Numbered from the stretch's first letter, positions 10,560 through 23,029 are shown. The stretch is 64,000 nucleotides of DNA from Nelumbo lutea (GCA_022828595.1 JAKGHH010000005.1:52013655-52077654); one strand, 5' to 3'. The notes: a model not told the origin generated them from the sequence alone. Program-made: numbers and translations.

Positions 10560-12340
10560 ACTATAAACATCCTTGGCTAGGGAGAAAGAGCCTTCTTTTT
10601 TTAACATTCACATTGCAAGAAGCTCTCATACACTAATACTTGAGGATTGTCAGTAACCACAAGCTCCTACAAACTCCAACAACATCAAGATCAAAAGAGA
10701 AGAAAGAAGGGAAAGCTTCTTAATTCTTTACAACACACTTGAATTCAAGTTCTCCAAAGAAGGTCAAGCCACTACAAAAGGGCCCTTCTTAGAGAAGTAG
10801 CCTTTACAACTGGTCAAATGCAAAGCATAGAGTGGAGAAATCTACATCAACTCTTCAAAAGCACCAAATTCAAGAAAATCTACATCAACACTTCAAGAAG
10901 CACGAGAAATCAAAGATAGTTCAAATCCCCTGTATTTTCTTTTATTACAAATTTATTTTTTGTAATTTGTCTTTATATTTTGCGCTAATCAAATACACAA
11001 AATTTGTGTTGACAAATTTCTGGCACACCTAGTGGGACACTCTCTTCCTCTCATCTTTCTGGTTGAAAATGGTAACAGTCATCCAATGGTTACAAAGAAG
11101 GCTGCAACTTCCTTCATTGGCGCTTTCAATTCAAGAAACATCCAATGCACCAAATTCAAGTAACAAGACCTTTGGTGCTTTCAATTCTTCCTACAACTGT
11201 CCTATCACACGTGCCATGGCAAAATCCAACAAAGTTTAACTAACATCTCCACTCGAGCTTCCAACATGGAAAATTACCAAGGTGACTATTCCACATAAGT
11301 AGAGCCTCTTCAACTCTTTGCACTTTGATTTGAAGGGAAAAAAATATTTTCTCTCATATGACCAATCCAATAGTGTGTTAAGGATAGAGTCTTACTCCTT
11401 TCCATCATACAACTCCTATTCTACTTCTAGTGGTGTCGTATTGATGATGACGACAGAAGTCGCAGTGATGGAAGAATGATTTCAGAAGATGGTTGAAGCC
11501 ATTGACAATCTCAAGAGCTCCAACACTGAGAAAGATCTCCATATTGCCTTCTTAATAAACAAACTAGAGGTACAAAACCACCAAGAAGAGTCTAGTCAAT
11601 GACCTTTCCATCCTTTAGGATTCCCTCCTCCAAAGACTCCCAACCTCCAAAAGTAGTAGAAGCAACAACAAAAAAAACATGATCGGGTCACCATGTAGAA
11701 CATGATGTAAGACACCACCCAAATCTCTATCATTTCTCTAATAGTGCAACAACTCCAATACATGATCATTAACACTATAAGGCCTCAATATAGAGGAGAA
11801 ACCTCTCTAATATATTCCAAACCATAAACTCATCGCATTGATGAGATGCGCATGCCAATCAGTTATCAACTTCCTAAGTTTTAGTAGTTCAATAGGAAGG
11901 GCAATCCGAAGTAGCATATACCCCACTTTATTGAGACTTGCAATAATGTAGCAACCTACGATGACCAAATTGTGAAGCAGTTTGTTCACTCCCTTAGGTC
12001 TACAATGTTTGATTGATACACCGGCCTCCAACTAGGCTTTATTGATAGTTGGGATTAGCCTAAGAGGGAATTCCTCACTTACTTCTATTATACATGTCAA
12101 ACGGTTAGATTTCTAGAACTCTCCATTACAAGGCAAAGAAAGGATGAGTCTGTCATTGACCACATTGAGTGGTGAAGAAACCTCACCCTTTAGTGTAAGG
12201 AACAAATTAGTCAATCATCTACTATAGAAATGTACATCCAAGGGATGCACTAGGGGCTACACTATAGCCTCAAAGGGAATATGCCTAGCATGTCAATCAT
12301 CTTTATTCGGAGAATGATGGCCAATGAGGATCGTTAATTT
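10560..12340 (+). mobile_element. Ty3/gypsy relic: LTR R-U5, primer site and gag
   Basis: The left part reads as the R-U5 end of an LTR: a weak TATA-like CTATAAACAT, then a CT/CA-rich transcribed leader ending near TTTGTGTTGAC. It is followed at 11021 by TGGCACACCTAGTGGGAC, in the position and style of a plant Ty3 primer-binding site (tRNA not assigned). From 11069 a broken gag follows. The stretch 11810-12340 translates, through several stops, as the gypsy capsid region: MRMPISYQLP, HFIETCNNVATYDDQIVKQF, then REFLTYFYYT and CIQGMH-like words in the usual order. There is no protease, RT or 3' LTR. It is a 5' fragment. Confidence 0.75.
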
Positions 12341-12960
12341 AGAATCTTTTTTAATGAAGAGGCAAAAAAGTCATTTTGGGTTTGAAATTTGATAAATGGT
12401 CGATCAGGGGTCTGATGGAGGTTTTATGAAGATCTTTGGGTCTTAAATGGAGTGTATCGATGAAGATCTTCAATTTTGACAATGGAAACCAATAAGAACA
12501 GTTGGTTTGGAATCTTTTTGGATGTGGGGTGAAATGGTCATTTTTAGGTCTGAATCTGGTGGATGGTAAATCGGGAAGTTGATGGAGATTATGGGGTCTT
12601 GGATGGAGTATCATGATGAAGATCTCATATTGGGAGAGTGGTGGCAAATAAGGATCGTCAATTTGAAATTTTTTTGGATAAAGGGCAAAATGGACATTTT
12701 AAGGTCTAAAATTTGGTGGGTGGTAAATCAAGTGGTTGTTGAAGATTTGGGAAAGTTTTGAATGTCTCAGGAGAGGTCTCATGATTGAGATCTAAGATTT
12801 TGAGTGTAACAAGCAATAAGAGTGGTCGATTTGGAATATTTACGTATGAAGGAAAAAATGGGGATTTTTTAATCTGAAATTTGGGCAGTGGATGTCTTGG
12901 AATGTTTGGGGTCTAACGGGAGTGTCTAATGGTTTTAAGGGTGTTGGAATTTTGGGAATT
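12316..12960. repeat. Satellite-like tandem repeat, ~160-bp period
   Basis: About four degenerate units. The anchor word GGAATCTTTTT (or close variants) occurs at 12342, 12510, 12665 and 12834, spacings 168, 155 and 169. Each unit also has a version of ATGAAGATCT, CAATAAGGATCGTCGATTTGG, GGGCAAAATGGTCATTTT and GGTGGATGGTAAATC. The array is abutted directly to the end of the Ty3 gag relic. It has no coding meaning that I can see. Confidence 0.75.
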
Positions 12961-13354
12961 TATGCCATGGGTCTTTTGGCTAATGTGAATGTTCAAACTG
13001 GAATCTTGGCTTAATGGATGAGTAAATGGGGAATTTTAGGTTGGAGATGAAAACCAGAAAATTAATCCTTATTGATAGATGGGGTATCATTATGCCCATA
13101 TTCTCCTTCCTAAGCCACTTCAGTTACTTCAACTTTAACAGGATTTTCTTCACTAACAACCTTTTCTCTTTATAAGTGGAGTTTTCTTAGACCCCAAAGG
13201 GTACAGAGACACAGAAAGATGTCAAATTCAACTCGCTCACATACATTTTTTTATGGTACATTCTAGCTTTATTTGGACAATTCCAAGGTCCTCGTTGGAA
13301 TGCACAATGTATGAATTTCCCTCCTTCCCCTGATGGCAGACAAGAAAAACAAAC

Positions 13355-13655
13355 CATGGTTTTTAAAAATGAACTAGTGACTGAACCGATCAAGGGTCTG
13401 GTTACCAATTTGAATGGTCTAACCGTTTGACTTGAACGGTTGGCCCGTTTTGACAAAATATAAAAAATTAAAAAAATTAAAAAATTGAAAAACAATCAAA
13501 ACCATTTAAACATTTAATCGATCGATTCAGCGGTTTGTTGACCAAAATCAACAGTTTTGGGGGAAAAAGCGGTTTTGGAGGAAAATGGAACTGGTCAGGC
13601 GACTGGTCAGGTGACTGGTTCTTGGTCTTTTTGGTCTGGTTTGAATTTGAAAATA
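13355..13655. mobile_element. AACCGG-rich MITE-like element, copy 1
   Basis: Starts CATGGTTTTTAAAAATGAAC and runs with CCGTTTTGACAAAA, an A-rich middle and a stretch near GTTGACCAAAATCAAC followed by GGTTTTGGAGGAAAA. It aligns over its length with the reverse complement of 58755-59075. Relatives lie at 26780-27080 and 53728-53995, and a fragment at 57090-57190. It is non-coding and about 300 bp. No clear target duplication was found for this copy. Confidence 0.65.
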
Positions 13656-13659
13656 GTGA

Positions 13660-15480
13660 AACAAACAGTCTTTTAAAGTCAAATAGAATTCGAAATTACT
13701 TTCTTATCATTTATTTTTTCTTCCTTCCCTTGTCCAAAACATAGAAACAAGTGAACTTGGTCATCTTAGATAGTGGGAATTTATATTTAAGAAAAAGAAA
13801 ATAAATGAAAAAGATTTCTCCAAGATATAACAAGAGAATTAGAAAAGAATTTCCCTTTTTTCCTCTATTGATATTCCCATCTTTAAAGGATGAAAATGAA
13901 ATTCATGTAAGCTAAAAAAAGAGAAGTAGCAATCACATCGGGGATATAATAGTTTCAAAGGTTAGCCATAATCAATAGGAGAGGTGTCAAATCAAAGAGT
14001 GATTGGAATGGTCCATCCCAAAACTGGTCCATTGACACCTCTACATTAGAGAACCCGGTTTCCTTTTAAAGTTCAAAAAGATATGATTGGAATGTCGGCC
14101 AAAGTGATAAAGACAACTGCTTTTCCAGATAAGCTTTCTTGAATCTCTTTTCAAGAAAAATTCTCTCTTCCATCCATGAAAAATTAATGCTTACTGGTAT
14201 ATATAGCAACATAAAAAGCCCAAATTATACCCATGCTCAAGACAGACAATAAAACCTACAAAGTGAGAGGATATTTTTATAAATTAAAAGACTAAGGATG
14301 GGTTGCATTTATAAAGAGTTGAGGCGTGTGTTCATATCATTTTCTCAGTTTCCTTAAAATTTTCATCAGATCAGGTTTATTTTGAAAGTTTGAAGAATAG
14401 TGAAAAATAAATTAGACATTCCATTGTTTTTCTTTAATACTTTACGACAATGTCAATTAATAAAAAATAGATTACTTTAAGACAATATGGAAACAGTAAG
14501 GATAGAATTAGTCAATTGACTACACCACAAGGGTTAAGAAATATGCCCGTACTTTTATATAACAAAGACGTAATATCTAGCAAACCTATGAAATGGTGAT
14601 TAATTGATTAAAAGAAATATTATTGTTATTTTAATGGTTTAATGAATTTTTCCTCTCACCAAACCCAAGCCATAAAATAACAAATTGCCAAGTGCAACTA
14701 AATCTTATTTCCATTTTCTTTTCTTATGTGATAAATGAATGTAATGTAATGTGGGTGAAATGAAATCATGCCAAACCGGGTAACAATTGGCCCATATTTC
14801 ATTGCTTTTATGAAGATTTGCTGATTTACCATTATGGCCTTATGGGTAGGTGGTTTGAAAAGAGTTACCCGGTTTTTTTTTTTCAATACTTCAATTATTA
14901 TTTGGTTTTGTTTTTACTAATTAATAAAAAGTAATATTATGATTATGGTAAATTACCAGGTTGTATTTATTTATTTTTCTGAAAGTGATTTGGGCATAGT
15001 TTTTGAACCGTCTTTGATTTGGATAGTTGCGCCATTTAGCCCAAAAAGCATCCAGTCAATCAATTCTGTATCACCCCTAACCTAGTATTATGTCAAAAAA
15101 ACATTAACTCCATCAATCTAATGATCCAGGCAATCGAACTATTGACCCGATGAATAGTTTTTAACTTTTTTTTGTTTCAATTATTTTTTATTTTTTTAGT
15201 TTTTAAAATGTGATGGGTCATCCAAATCCAAATACCAATGGCCAAATCTGTTCTGGTTTGTTGTCGGTTTTTATAACATTGGACTTAGACAAATCCTTAT
15301 GTTATTTCGAAATGGAGGGAGGGGGGAGCGACATGGGACACCTAGCCAAAGAATATGTACAAATTAGACTTGCCTCGATTGTATATTTGGATCCGATCCT
15401 TGATCCTTAATGTCCACATTTATTACAGTTACACATGAAGAACATCTCATCTTATGCAAAGGGGAGATATTCCCAATTCA
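13660..15480. other. Intergenic, no supported gene
   Basis: AT-rich sequence with poly-A/T runs. I see no open frame with family resemblance, no tRNA-like fold and no transposon ends that I can pair. 15000-15210 has words (TTGACCCGATGAATAG, ATCGAACTATTGACC) resembling a decayed AACCGG-type element. Confidence 0.5.
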
Positions 15481-16690
15481 CGGGAGATAGTGTGTTGTGG
15501 ATAGACATGGGCAGGAGATCCAGAGCCATTGCTAGGGTGTCTCAATTTCCTAACCGGACTGGATTAGACTCGGAACAGAGTTGAGACAAGGATGTAAGGG
15601 GTGTTGGGCTATATAGGCCCAGAGATTGGAACCGACGTATAGGCCCATTGTACTTGCTAATTGTTGGCAAGTGACAGGTAAATGAACTTGCAAGCCAACT
15701 GGCTTGAGAACAAGAATCCATTATCCGTGCAGCTAGCTATATATCTGTATCTTTAAAAGTTTTATTTATTCCATTTAGGCTCCATTTGTTTGCAACCTTT
15801 TCATAGAATTAGAAGATATTATTTTACGGTACTTAGTTACACTGGAAAATAAATTTTTCCTAAAAAGTAAAAATTAGTTCTTGGAGATGAAATTGCTTCT
15901 GATATTGACTTCTTAAGTGAAGTCATTTTCCAAATGGAGGAGACCTATTATTACTAGAAGGTTACCTCCTTTGTTTTATGTAAATAGGTTACTGGCTAAT
16001 AAAACTAACTGGACACCTCACTCAATTATGTATTTATTTGTTTTGTTTGAAGAGATGAAATCAGCCCCCCACAACATCCCACAATATATTCCCATTGTGT
16101 ATTGAAAATATCTTCCAATGATAATAACAGAATTTATGTTTTTAATACATAGTAGGGATGTGCTGTAGGACGTTGTGGGGGGCTGATTTGATCTCTTATT
16201 TTAAATCTTTTGAATTATTGATTGATTTTAAGGGCCTGTTTTGAGACAAGAATCACTTGTAGATGAAATCTTGAAATGTTTTAGAAACATTTTGTACTCA
16301 TAATCTAAATTATAGATGAAGCCCATGATTTTGACCATCCCAAAGACATAAATCTCACCATCTAGGAGTGCAAATTGGGATGGATTCAGTCAGTCAGATG
16401 GTTGAGGTTAATCCCAACCCAACTCAAGCTGTAGAACCCTCAACCCTAACCCTAATCCTATGTTAAATTTTCAGGTTGGGCTTGTGTTGGCCTCACTTCT
16501 CTATTTCCTTTTTTTTTAAATGTTCTTAATTTGAGGTCAATTTAGTTTTGGCATTATTATATGCAAATGGACATAGTTATCATGTTTTTGAAAAAAAATT
16601 CCTTTAAATAAATACATTAATAGAGAGACATAATTACATATATATATATACTTTGTATATACATACATCTATGCGAGTACTTACATAAAT
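15480..16690 (-). repeat. Inverted third copy of the RLP downstream block
   Basis: On the minus strand this matches the block found in both tandem units (about 45840-46560 and 52960-54200). Shared pieces, in inverted order, include the AGGCCCATT...ACTTGC...GACAGGTAAATG region (15640-15690 versus 46400-46445), GTTACCTCC/AAACAAAGGA (15960 versus 46350), AATTATGTATTTATTTG (16024) and the CCATGATTTTGACCATCC...AAAGACAT segment (16325 versus 46135). Identity is clearly lower than between units A and B. It follows the inverted RLP 3' end in the same relative order as in the units. Confidence 0.75.
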
Positions 16691-16925
16691 AAATATTATC
16701 ATAATAAGAAAACAAGTCACGTTTGAGTTAGGTTGAGTTAGCCAAGGTCTGCTGATGTCTTAAGATCCTTTCCAAGTGTTTTTGTATTTGCTTGGTCTCT
16801 TTGGGTTTGGTTTTATTAGACAAAGTATATGATATGGTTAGAATTTGAGTAATAGTTTCCATTTCAAGGTCCAAATATGAGGGATTGAATTTAATGCCAT
16901 AAATGGGATGGGAATTATCCAATCC

Positions 16926-17150
16926 AATGTTCTAAAAAGTGAAAGCTGGATTGGACTATATCTGGTTCAACCAGTTCATCTGGCCGCTTGGAATATTAAA
17001 ACCTGGTACTATCATGCAAACTGATGCCACAATCAAATCAGTTGAATCCCAGTTGAATCCCGGTTGAATCAATCGAACCATGAACCCTTCTGCCACAATG
17101 CCAGTTTTCCAGGTCATCCGATTTGTTCAAACATTTTTATTTATTCAGGC
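16926..17150. repeat. Dispersed GGTTGAATC-type repeat, copy 1
   Basis: Shares with 25405-25985 the order TTCTAAAA.GTGAAA, GGTTCAACCAGTTCA, ATGCAA.CTGATGC.ACAA, GAATCCCGGTTGAATC, GAACCATGAACC and GATTTGTTCAAACATTT. Non-coding. Class unknown; probably a small non-autonomous element. Confidence 0.6.
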
Positions 17151-17229
17151 TGTGTTTAGTTTGAAGGTAGGGAAAGGAAGGATAGGTTAGGATAACCTGC
17201 CTACAACGTGGTATTAACCTTGGGATAAA

Positions 17230-17391
17230 ACCATGAATCACAGCCTCTGATTATATACAACCAACATTAAACTGCTCACTCATGCCTGATATATATCTAG
17301 GTGTTGTACCACCATGAATCACAGCCTCTGATTATATACAACCAACATTAAACTGCTCACTCATGCCTGATATATATCTAGGTGTTGTACC
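17230..17391. repeat. Exact 2 x 81-bp tandem duplication
   Basis: ACCATGAATCACAGCCTCTG starts at 17230 and again at 17311, and the following sequence to GGTGTTGTACC is the same in both. The identity suggests a recent local duplication. Confidence 0.95.
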
Positions 17392-17761
17392 ATAATGGTG
17401 TAGTAAATGTCATCAAATAATTTGTGTTTGGTCAAGAATCAAGACTCAAGATTATATACCCAACATATTAATGACCCTAGTATACACTTATCAGGCTCTA
17501 GGGTAATCTAATATATTTTAAATTTCTGATAATCAGATTTCCTTTGGAAGAAAGGAAGCTTAATTAGGTATACTTTGTTGGGCTAATCAAGATTTAAAAG
17601 ATTGACCTTTCCTTACTAGTTAATAAAGAATTTGCCTCACTTGTATGACAAACTTAGGCTAATTAAAGGATAAAAAGCAATAAATAAGTGCCTTCATGTC
17701 ATATAAATCCATCATGTTCAAAAATATATATCTATAAGCATACTTTCTCTATATACTGAAA

Positions 17762-17945
17762 TTAAAAATGACTATATACATAAAATGAAAATCCCAAGAA
17801 CCACTCGCTACATCTATTAAAGCACCCATCAATGGCTCCAAAGTACTTTCGACGCCAATTCTTACTCAGAAAGAGTGGAACAATAACACCCCAAAAACCC
17901 AATGCATAACAGATCTTGGTAAGAGTGTAGAAGATATGGTGGTAA
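17762..17945 (-). pseudogene. RLP C-terminal membrane segment, inverted remnant
   Basis: The minus strand from about 17945 down to the TAA at 17762 translates without a break as the end of an RLP: HIFYTLTKICYALGFWG, then VIVPLFLSKNWRRKYFGAID and a tail ending WFLGFSFYVYSHF. This matches the membrane helix and basic tail of the intact gene (ICYALGFWGVIIPLILSKNW). The upstream LRR part is absent; 17946 onwards does not continue the ectodomain. The 3' flank (17440-17760) matches the flank of the intact gene at 9710-9990. It is the 3' end of a fifth RLP copy in opposite orientation to all others. Confidence 0.85.
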
Positions 17946-17959
17946 GCTAAAGGAAATGT

Positions 17960-19689
17960 CCTCTGATTAAGGTTTAGTTGAGTTGAGTATCATCAATCAA
18001 GAGCTTTGCCCCTTTTTGGTCAGCGCCTTAGCACTGGAGTCCAACACAGTGAACCCAACAAGAGAGGATTCATTGACACATTTCACATTGACAAGTTTAT
18101 GTGTAAATTGGAATAATGGATGACCCAAGTCCAAAAGGTGGACCAAGCCTCAAAAGCCACAAAAAAGCACAAAAAAGGAATATGCAGAACTACAGACTGT
18201 GCTACGTCCACAGCCTCACCCTTACCAAGACTATTGGTAGACTTTGGCTTTCACACAAAGCATATTCTCTCTAATGTTATGTACCAGAACTCCAGCTCCA
18301 AAAGGAATATGCAGTATCCTCAAGGACAGAAAATAGTTTCATAAAAAAATGAAACAAATAAGCATAACCATAAGACCAAATAAGCAAACTGACAGTGATG
18401 GAAGCAACTATCTTTAATAGAACCCCTCATCAAGGGTTGTGGTGTAATGTTCTGGTGGGTTAACAATGCTTCTGCTCACAAGTAAATAAATAAATAAATA
18501 AAACTTTCTGCTCATCATCCCCTGGTTGAAAATATAGTACTACTTTAAAAATGTTTGAACTTAGCTATAATCAGTTTTAGGATAGTGGTGGTGTTGTTTA
18601 ATAATGGTGTTCCAGAGGTGTATCTGGATGGGGGAAAATGATTGATCCCAGTTTGTATTATGCTACAGAGCGTCTGAGAATAAGGCAGTGGGAATACTAG
18701 AAAAGAATCATGCTTTTTTATAAATAAATATGTATAAAAATAAGATATCAGATTTACAATGACTAAGGTGACAAGACAAAAGAACATAAACAAAATCAGA
18801 GAAGTACCTACCATTAAAAGATTACACAAATTACACATATTTTACACACAACATCCATGCCTTATCCCAACTAGGGAGCTGGATACATGAATCTAGTTTC
18901 GAGTTGCTATGAGGATCAACTGTTTCTTCGAGGGGTGAAAAAGAAAATTAGAGTAACATAGAGATAGTCACCTATTTCTTCGAGCTGCTATGAGGATCAA
19001 CTGCAAAATGAATTTCATGCATAAGCCGTTCAATCACTTGACCTACTTGAACTATGCTGTGCAGATCTCAAAACAGAGATGAATGCTTTAGTATCAGTTA
19101 AATCAGTTATTCATAAAACTTTTTATATCTTATTCAAGTGAAAATCATTTTACCCTTATAACAGGCAGTACCTTTAGTTAAAAGTCTTCAATTTTTAAGG
19201 TAGCTTTCCTTGTTCATTGGCTATTTTCTGGGGAATTTTTGGGATTGATTATTGCTTGATCTGATGGTAAAACATTGGAAAATCTTGGGCTGAAAAGCAT
19301 GAGAATAGGGGTTCCAGATTTAAGGGCAGCCACTTTGTGAGAAAAAGAAGGAAGAGAACAAAAAAAAATGACTAGAGGTTAGGATTGACTGTTCCTACTC
19401 CTAGTTCCATCCCTCCCAAGGCCCTGTATCTCCAGGACCAGCACTGGGTAATGGCCTTTTTGCTGAGAGAATGGAATGAAATTCAGAATGACATGGTCTA
19501 CCCTAGCCAACTGGAATGCTCCAGACTATACACATTAAAGACAAAATGTGGCACGCCATTTGAAATGAATAAGCAACAAAAATACCTTCAAGGAGTTGGT
19601 ATAAACCAGTATTAAAACTGCACAGGTAGGATTAGTTATTTTGTTTATATTATTGATGTATCAGGTAGAAGTATACAACATTCTTGTAT
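17960..19689. other. Intergenic, no supported gene
   Basis: Mixed AT-rich sequence. A (TAAA)n run lies at about 18482-18502. GCTATGAGGATCAACTG occurs twice (18905 and 18986), a short local duplication. The open frames show no recognisable domain. Confidence 0.5.
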
Positions 19690-19694
19690 CTGTC
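19690..19694. repeat. Target-site duplication CTGTC, left
   Basis: CTGTC directly precedes the copia element and recurs at 25173-25177 directly after it. Confidence 0.9.
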
Positions 19695-19891
19695 TATTAG
19701 AATTTGTAGAGAGAGATAATGCTCTTTTTTAATCTGAAGAGTAATACAGAAGGGGTTTATATACAGCAAAAGGGAGGAATAAAGAAAAAAGAAAATGCTA
19801 ACAAACTTATAACTAACTCATAACTAATCTTGGTTAGCCAATCTTGGCTAATCATGACTAACTTTGTGAGGTGCTGGTGTAGTCTCTAATA
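19695..19891 (-). repeat. copia 3' LTR (197 bp)
   Basis: Direct repeat of 24971-25172. On the minus strand it begins TATTAGAGAC and ends TTCTAATA. The termini are TA...TA with a 7-bp inverted repeat TATTAGA/TCTAATA, not the canonical TG...CA. Confidence 0.93.
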
Positions 19892-19903
19892 GCCCCCCTC
19901 AAG
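19892..19903 (-). promoter_or_regulatory. copia polypurine tract
   Basis: On the minus strand GCTTGAGGGGGGC abuts the 3' LTR, the expected plus-strand priming site. Its position fixes the LTR boundary at TATTAGAG. Confidence 0.85.
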
Positions 19904-19909
19904 CTGGAG

Positions 19910-21420
19910 CATACAAATCTTGAATGCCCAGCTTGCGGATTGAACTATTAATTGAGTGAAGTGGCAAGGGCTTAGTGAAACAGTCAGCTAATTGCCTTCA
20001 GAAGCTATTGGCATTAGGTGAATCAAAGCAGCTTGCAACTTTTCCCGTACAATGTGGCAATCTATGTCAATATGTTTTGTACGCTCATGAAAAACTGGAT
20101 TATGAGAAATGTGAAGAGCTGATCGATTGTCACAGAACACAAGAGCAGGGGCAACTTGAGGAATATGCAAGTCTTTGAATAAATAAGTAAGCCATTGAAC
20201 TTCACATGTAACAACAGCAAGTGCACGATACTCGGCTTCAGAGGAAGATTTGGAAACAGTTTGTTACTTCTTCGATTTCCAAGATATCAAACTATCTCCC
20301 AGAAAAACACAGTGGCCGGTGATAGATCTCCTGGTATCAGGGCATGAAGCCCAATCTGAATCTGAGAAGGCTTTCAACTGTAGAGATGATGAAGCAGAGA
20401 AGAACACTCCTTGGCCAAGACTAGCTTTTAAGTATCGAAGAATTCTATGCACGTCTTGTATATGAAGATCTGTAGGGCAATCCAAAAATTGAGAAAGATG
20501 ATGGACAGCAAAACAAATGTCTGGCCTTGTATTGCATAAATAAATTAATTTTCCAACTAATTTTCTATAAGAGGTAGCATCTGGTAAAGGGGTACCAGTA
20601 TCTTTATCAAGCTTTTGAGAGGTAATCATAGGATTAGATACCGGCTTGCTGTTTATAAAACATGTTTCCTCCAAGAGATCAATCACATACTTCCTTTGGC
20701 TGAGATTGATGCTAGTTGTGGATCTGACAACTTCTAAGCCAAGAAAGAATTTGAGTTGGCCGAGGTCTTTAATTTTAAAAGTATCATGTAAGAATTTTTT
20801 TGACTTTATTTATCAAATCAATGTTATCACTTGCCAAAATTATATCATCAACATAAGTTAACAAAGCTAAAAAATGAGAACCGGTTTGTTTTGTGAACAG
20901 AGAAGTAACAAAAACTTCCTGAGTGAATCCTTGAGACAACAAGGCATCAGTGAGTTTTTGATTCCATTGTCTACTTGCCTACTTAAGACCATAGAGGGAC
21001 TTAGTTAATCTGCACACTTTAGAAGGATCAGATGTTTCAAAACCTGGGGGAAGGGTCATGTAAACTTCTTCATGTAAGTCACCATGTAAAAAGGCATTGT
21101 TAATATCCAGTTGATGCAAGTGCCAATTTTTAATAGCTGCAACGGCAAGTAAAGTTTTAATAATTGTTATTTTTGCAACTGGGAAAAAAGTATCAAGATA
21201 ATCAATGCCATTTTGTTGAGTATAGCCATTGGCAACTAATCTGGCCTTATACCTTTCAATGCTGTCATCGGCGTGATACTTGGTTTTGAAAACCCATTTG
21301 CAGCCTATAGGACGTTTTCTTGTAGGTAAGTCGGTTAAAACCCAAGTATTATTTTATTCTAATGCTTTGATTTCAAGTGCCATTGCATCCTTCCAGCATT
21401 GCCATTTTATAGCCTCATTG
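19910..21420 (-). pseudogene. copia reverse transcriptase and RNase H, broken
   Basis: Read on the minus strand from 21420. The RT start has [19 protein letters not shown], then [28 protein letters not shown] and LTYVDDIILAS, which contains the YVDD catalytic motif. The connection follows (LSQRKYVIDLL, SYRKLVGKLIYL), then RNase H with [28 protein letters not shown] and the end motif [17 protein letters not shown]. In-frame stops interrupt it, for example after EIKALE near 21351 and after SLYGLK near 20983, and further breaks lie near 20860. The longest intact piece is 20264-20686. Catalytic residues that I can read are kept, but the frame is not. Confidence 0.88.
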
Positions 21421-21811
21421 TAAGTTCTAGGATCTTTGGTTTGGGAGATTTTAGTAGCAAAGATCCTATGAGAAGAAGATAATTTGTGAGTGGAATAGGT
21501 AGAGGATATGGAGTGAGGGTTGGCGGTTTTGAAAATAGAATTGGCTTTAAGATTTGGTATTTGACACTGATATTGGTCGAAATATGACGGAAGTGTATGA
21601 GGTCTGGATGATCTTCTAGGTTGAGTTTCATGATGTGTACTTTGTCTGGCATCTGGCGAAATGTTAGTAGAAGGGGATGAATCAATGGTAGTATTATCTA
21701 TAGTGGTAAGAGGTGGTGACAGATTAGTAGGTGAAGGTGTAAAGGAAGGTGGAGAGGGTTCTGCTAAAGGAACTTCATATTCTGTTGGTAGAACAAAGTC
21801 TGAATTATCTG

Positions 21812-23029
21812 TTAAGAGGGGATTAGAGTAAAAGGGAAAGAGTATTCATGGAAATGAACATCTCTTGAGACAATGACCTTTTTAGTTCTGAAATTATACA
21901 GACGAAAACCTTTAGTTGCGGAAGGATAGCCAAGAAATACACAAGGATCAGCTCTAGTGTCAAACTTGCTTCCATTTGTATCAAGCGTAGAGGCAAAGCA
22001 AAGACATCCAAAAACTTTCAAATGATCAAATGAATGAACAATATGGTAAAGAAGTTGAAATTGAGTTTTGTTTGAAATGATTAGGGAAGGAGTTCTATTT
22101 ATTAGATAGACTGCATGAGAAATATAGTCAGACCGAAAGGAAAGGGGAAGATGCAATTGGAACCTGAGAGCTCTGGCAACATTCAAAATATGTTGATGTT
22201 TTCTCTCAACAATAGAGTTTTGTTGAGGAGTATATACACATGTAGTTTGATGAACAGTGCCTCTTGAAGCATAAAAATCAGGCATGTTAAATTCTAAAGC
22301 ATTATCAGATCTAATACATTTTATTTTTGCAGAAAACTGAGTTTCAATCAAGAAACAAAAGTTTTGAATATACTGTCTAGCTTCAGATTTAGTTTTCATA
22401 AGGTATATCCATGTATATCTACTCTTTTCATCAACTATTGTCAAAAAATATTTATGTCCATAGAATGAAGGAGCAGAAAAAGGGCCCCATATATCAATGT
22501 GAATCAAATCAAAACAGTTTGCAGAAGTAGATTGACTGATGGGGAATGAAAGCTTTCTTTGTTTGGCATAGTGACATATATAGTAGTAATCTGAAGATGG
22601 TAGTGATATAGAATGATCCAATTCTCTCAAAAGTTTCAATCGAGTATTGGACAAATGCCCCATCCTAAAATGCCATATATCAGTGGCATTAGGCTTATTA
22701 CAAAAGGGAATAGAAACATAATTGCAAGTAATGGAAGAATTACAAGAAACAGAAGGTAAGACAAGCCTGTAGAGGCCATTAACCTTTTTAGCTAGTCCAA
22801 TCATCTTCCAGCATTGATGATCCTGGAGGATACAAAGATTGTGTTGAAAAATGAGACAATAAGGATATGAATCAGTAAGCTTGCTAGTAGATATAAGATT
22901 AAAGGAAAAATGAGGTATATAAAGAACATTATGAAGTATAAAATTGGAAGAGAATATAGCAGTTCCTATGTAAGAAACATAAACATTTTGATTATTGGGT
23001 AAAACTACGTGTATTTGTGATAGGTGCAT
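21812..23029 (-). pseudogene. copia integrase (long open frame)
   Basis: The 405-codon open frame starts in the end of protease (LPNNQNVYVSYIGTAIF, LYIPHFSFNLISTSKL) and continues through the zinc-binding region (WHFRMGHLS...YYICHYAKQ) to the catalytic core. The core has HIDIWGPF, IRSDNALEF and QQNSIVERKHQH, so D, D and E are all present. The end has HLKVFGCLCFAS and DPCVFLGYP, typical of copia. The first Cys of the usual CxxC is Tyr here, and the usual Gly after RSDN is Ala. It is frameshifted from the protease active site upstream and from RT downstream. Confidence 0.9.
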
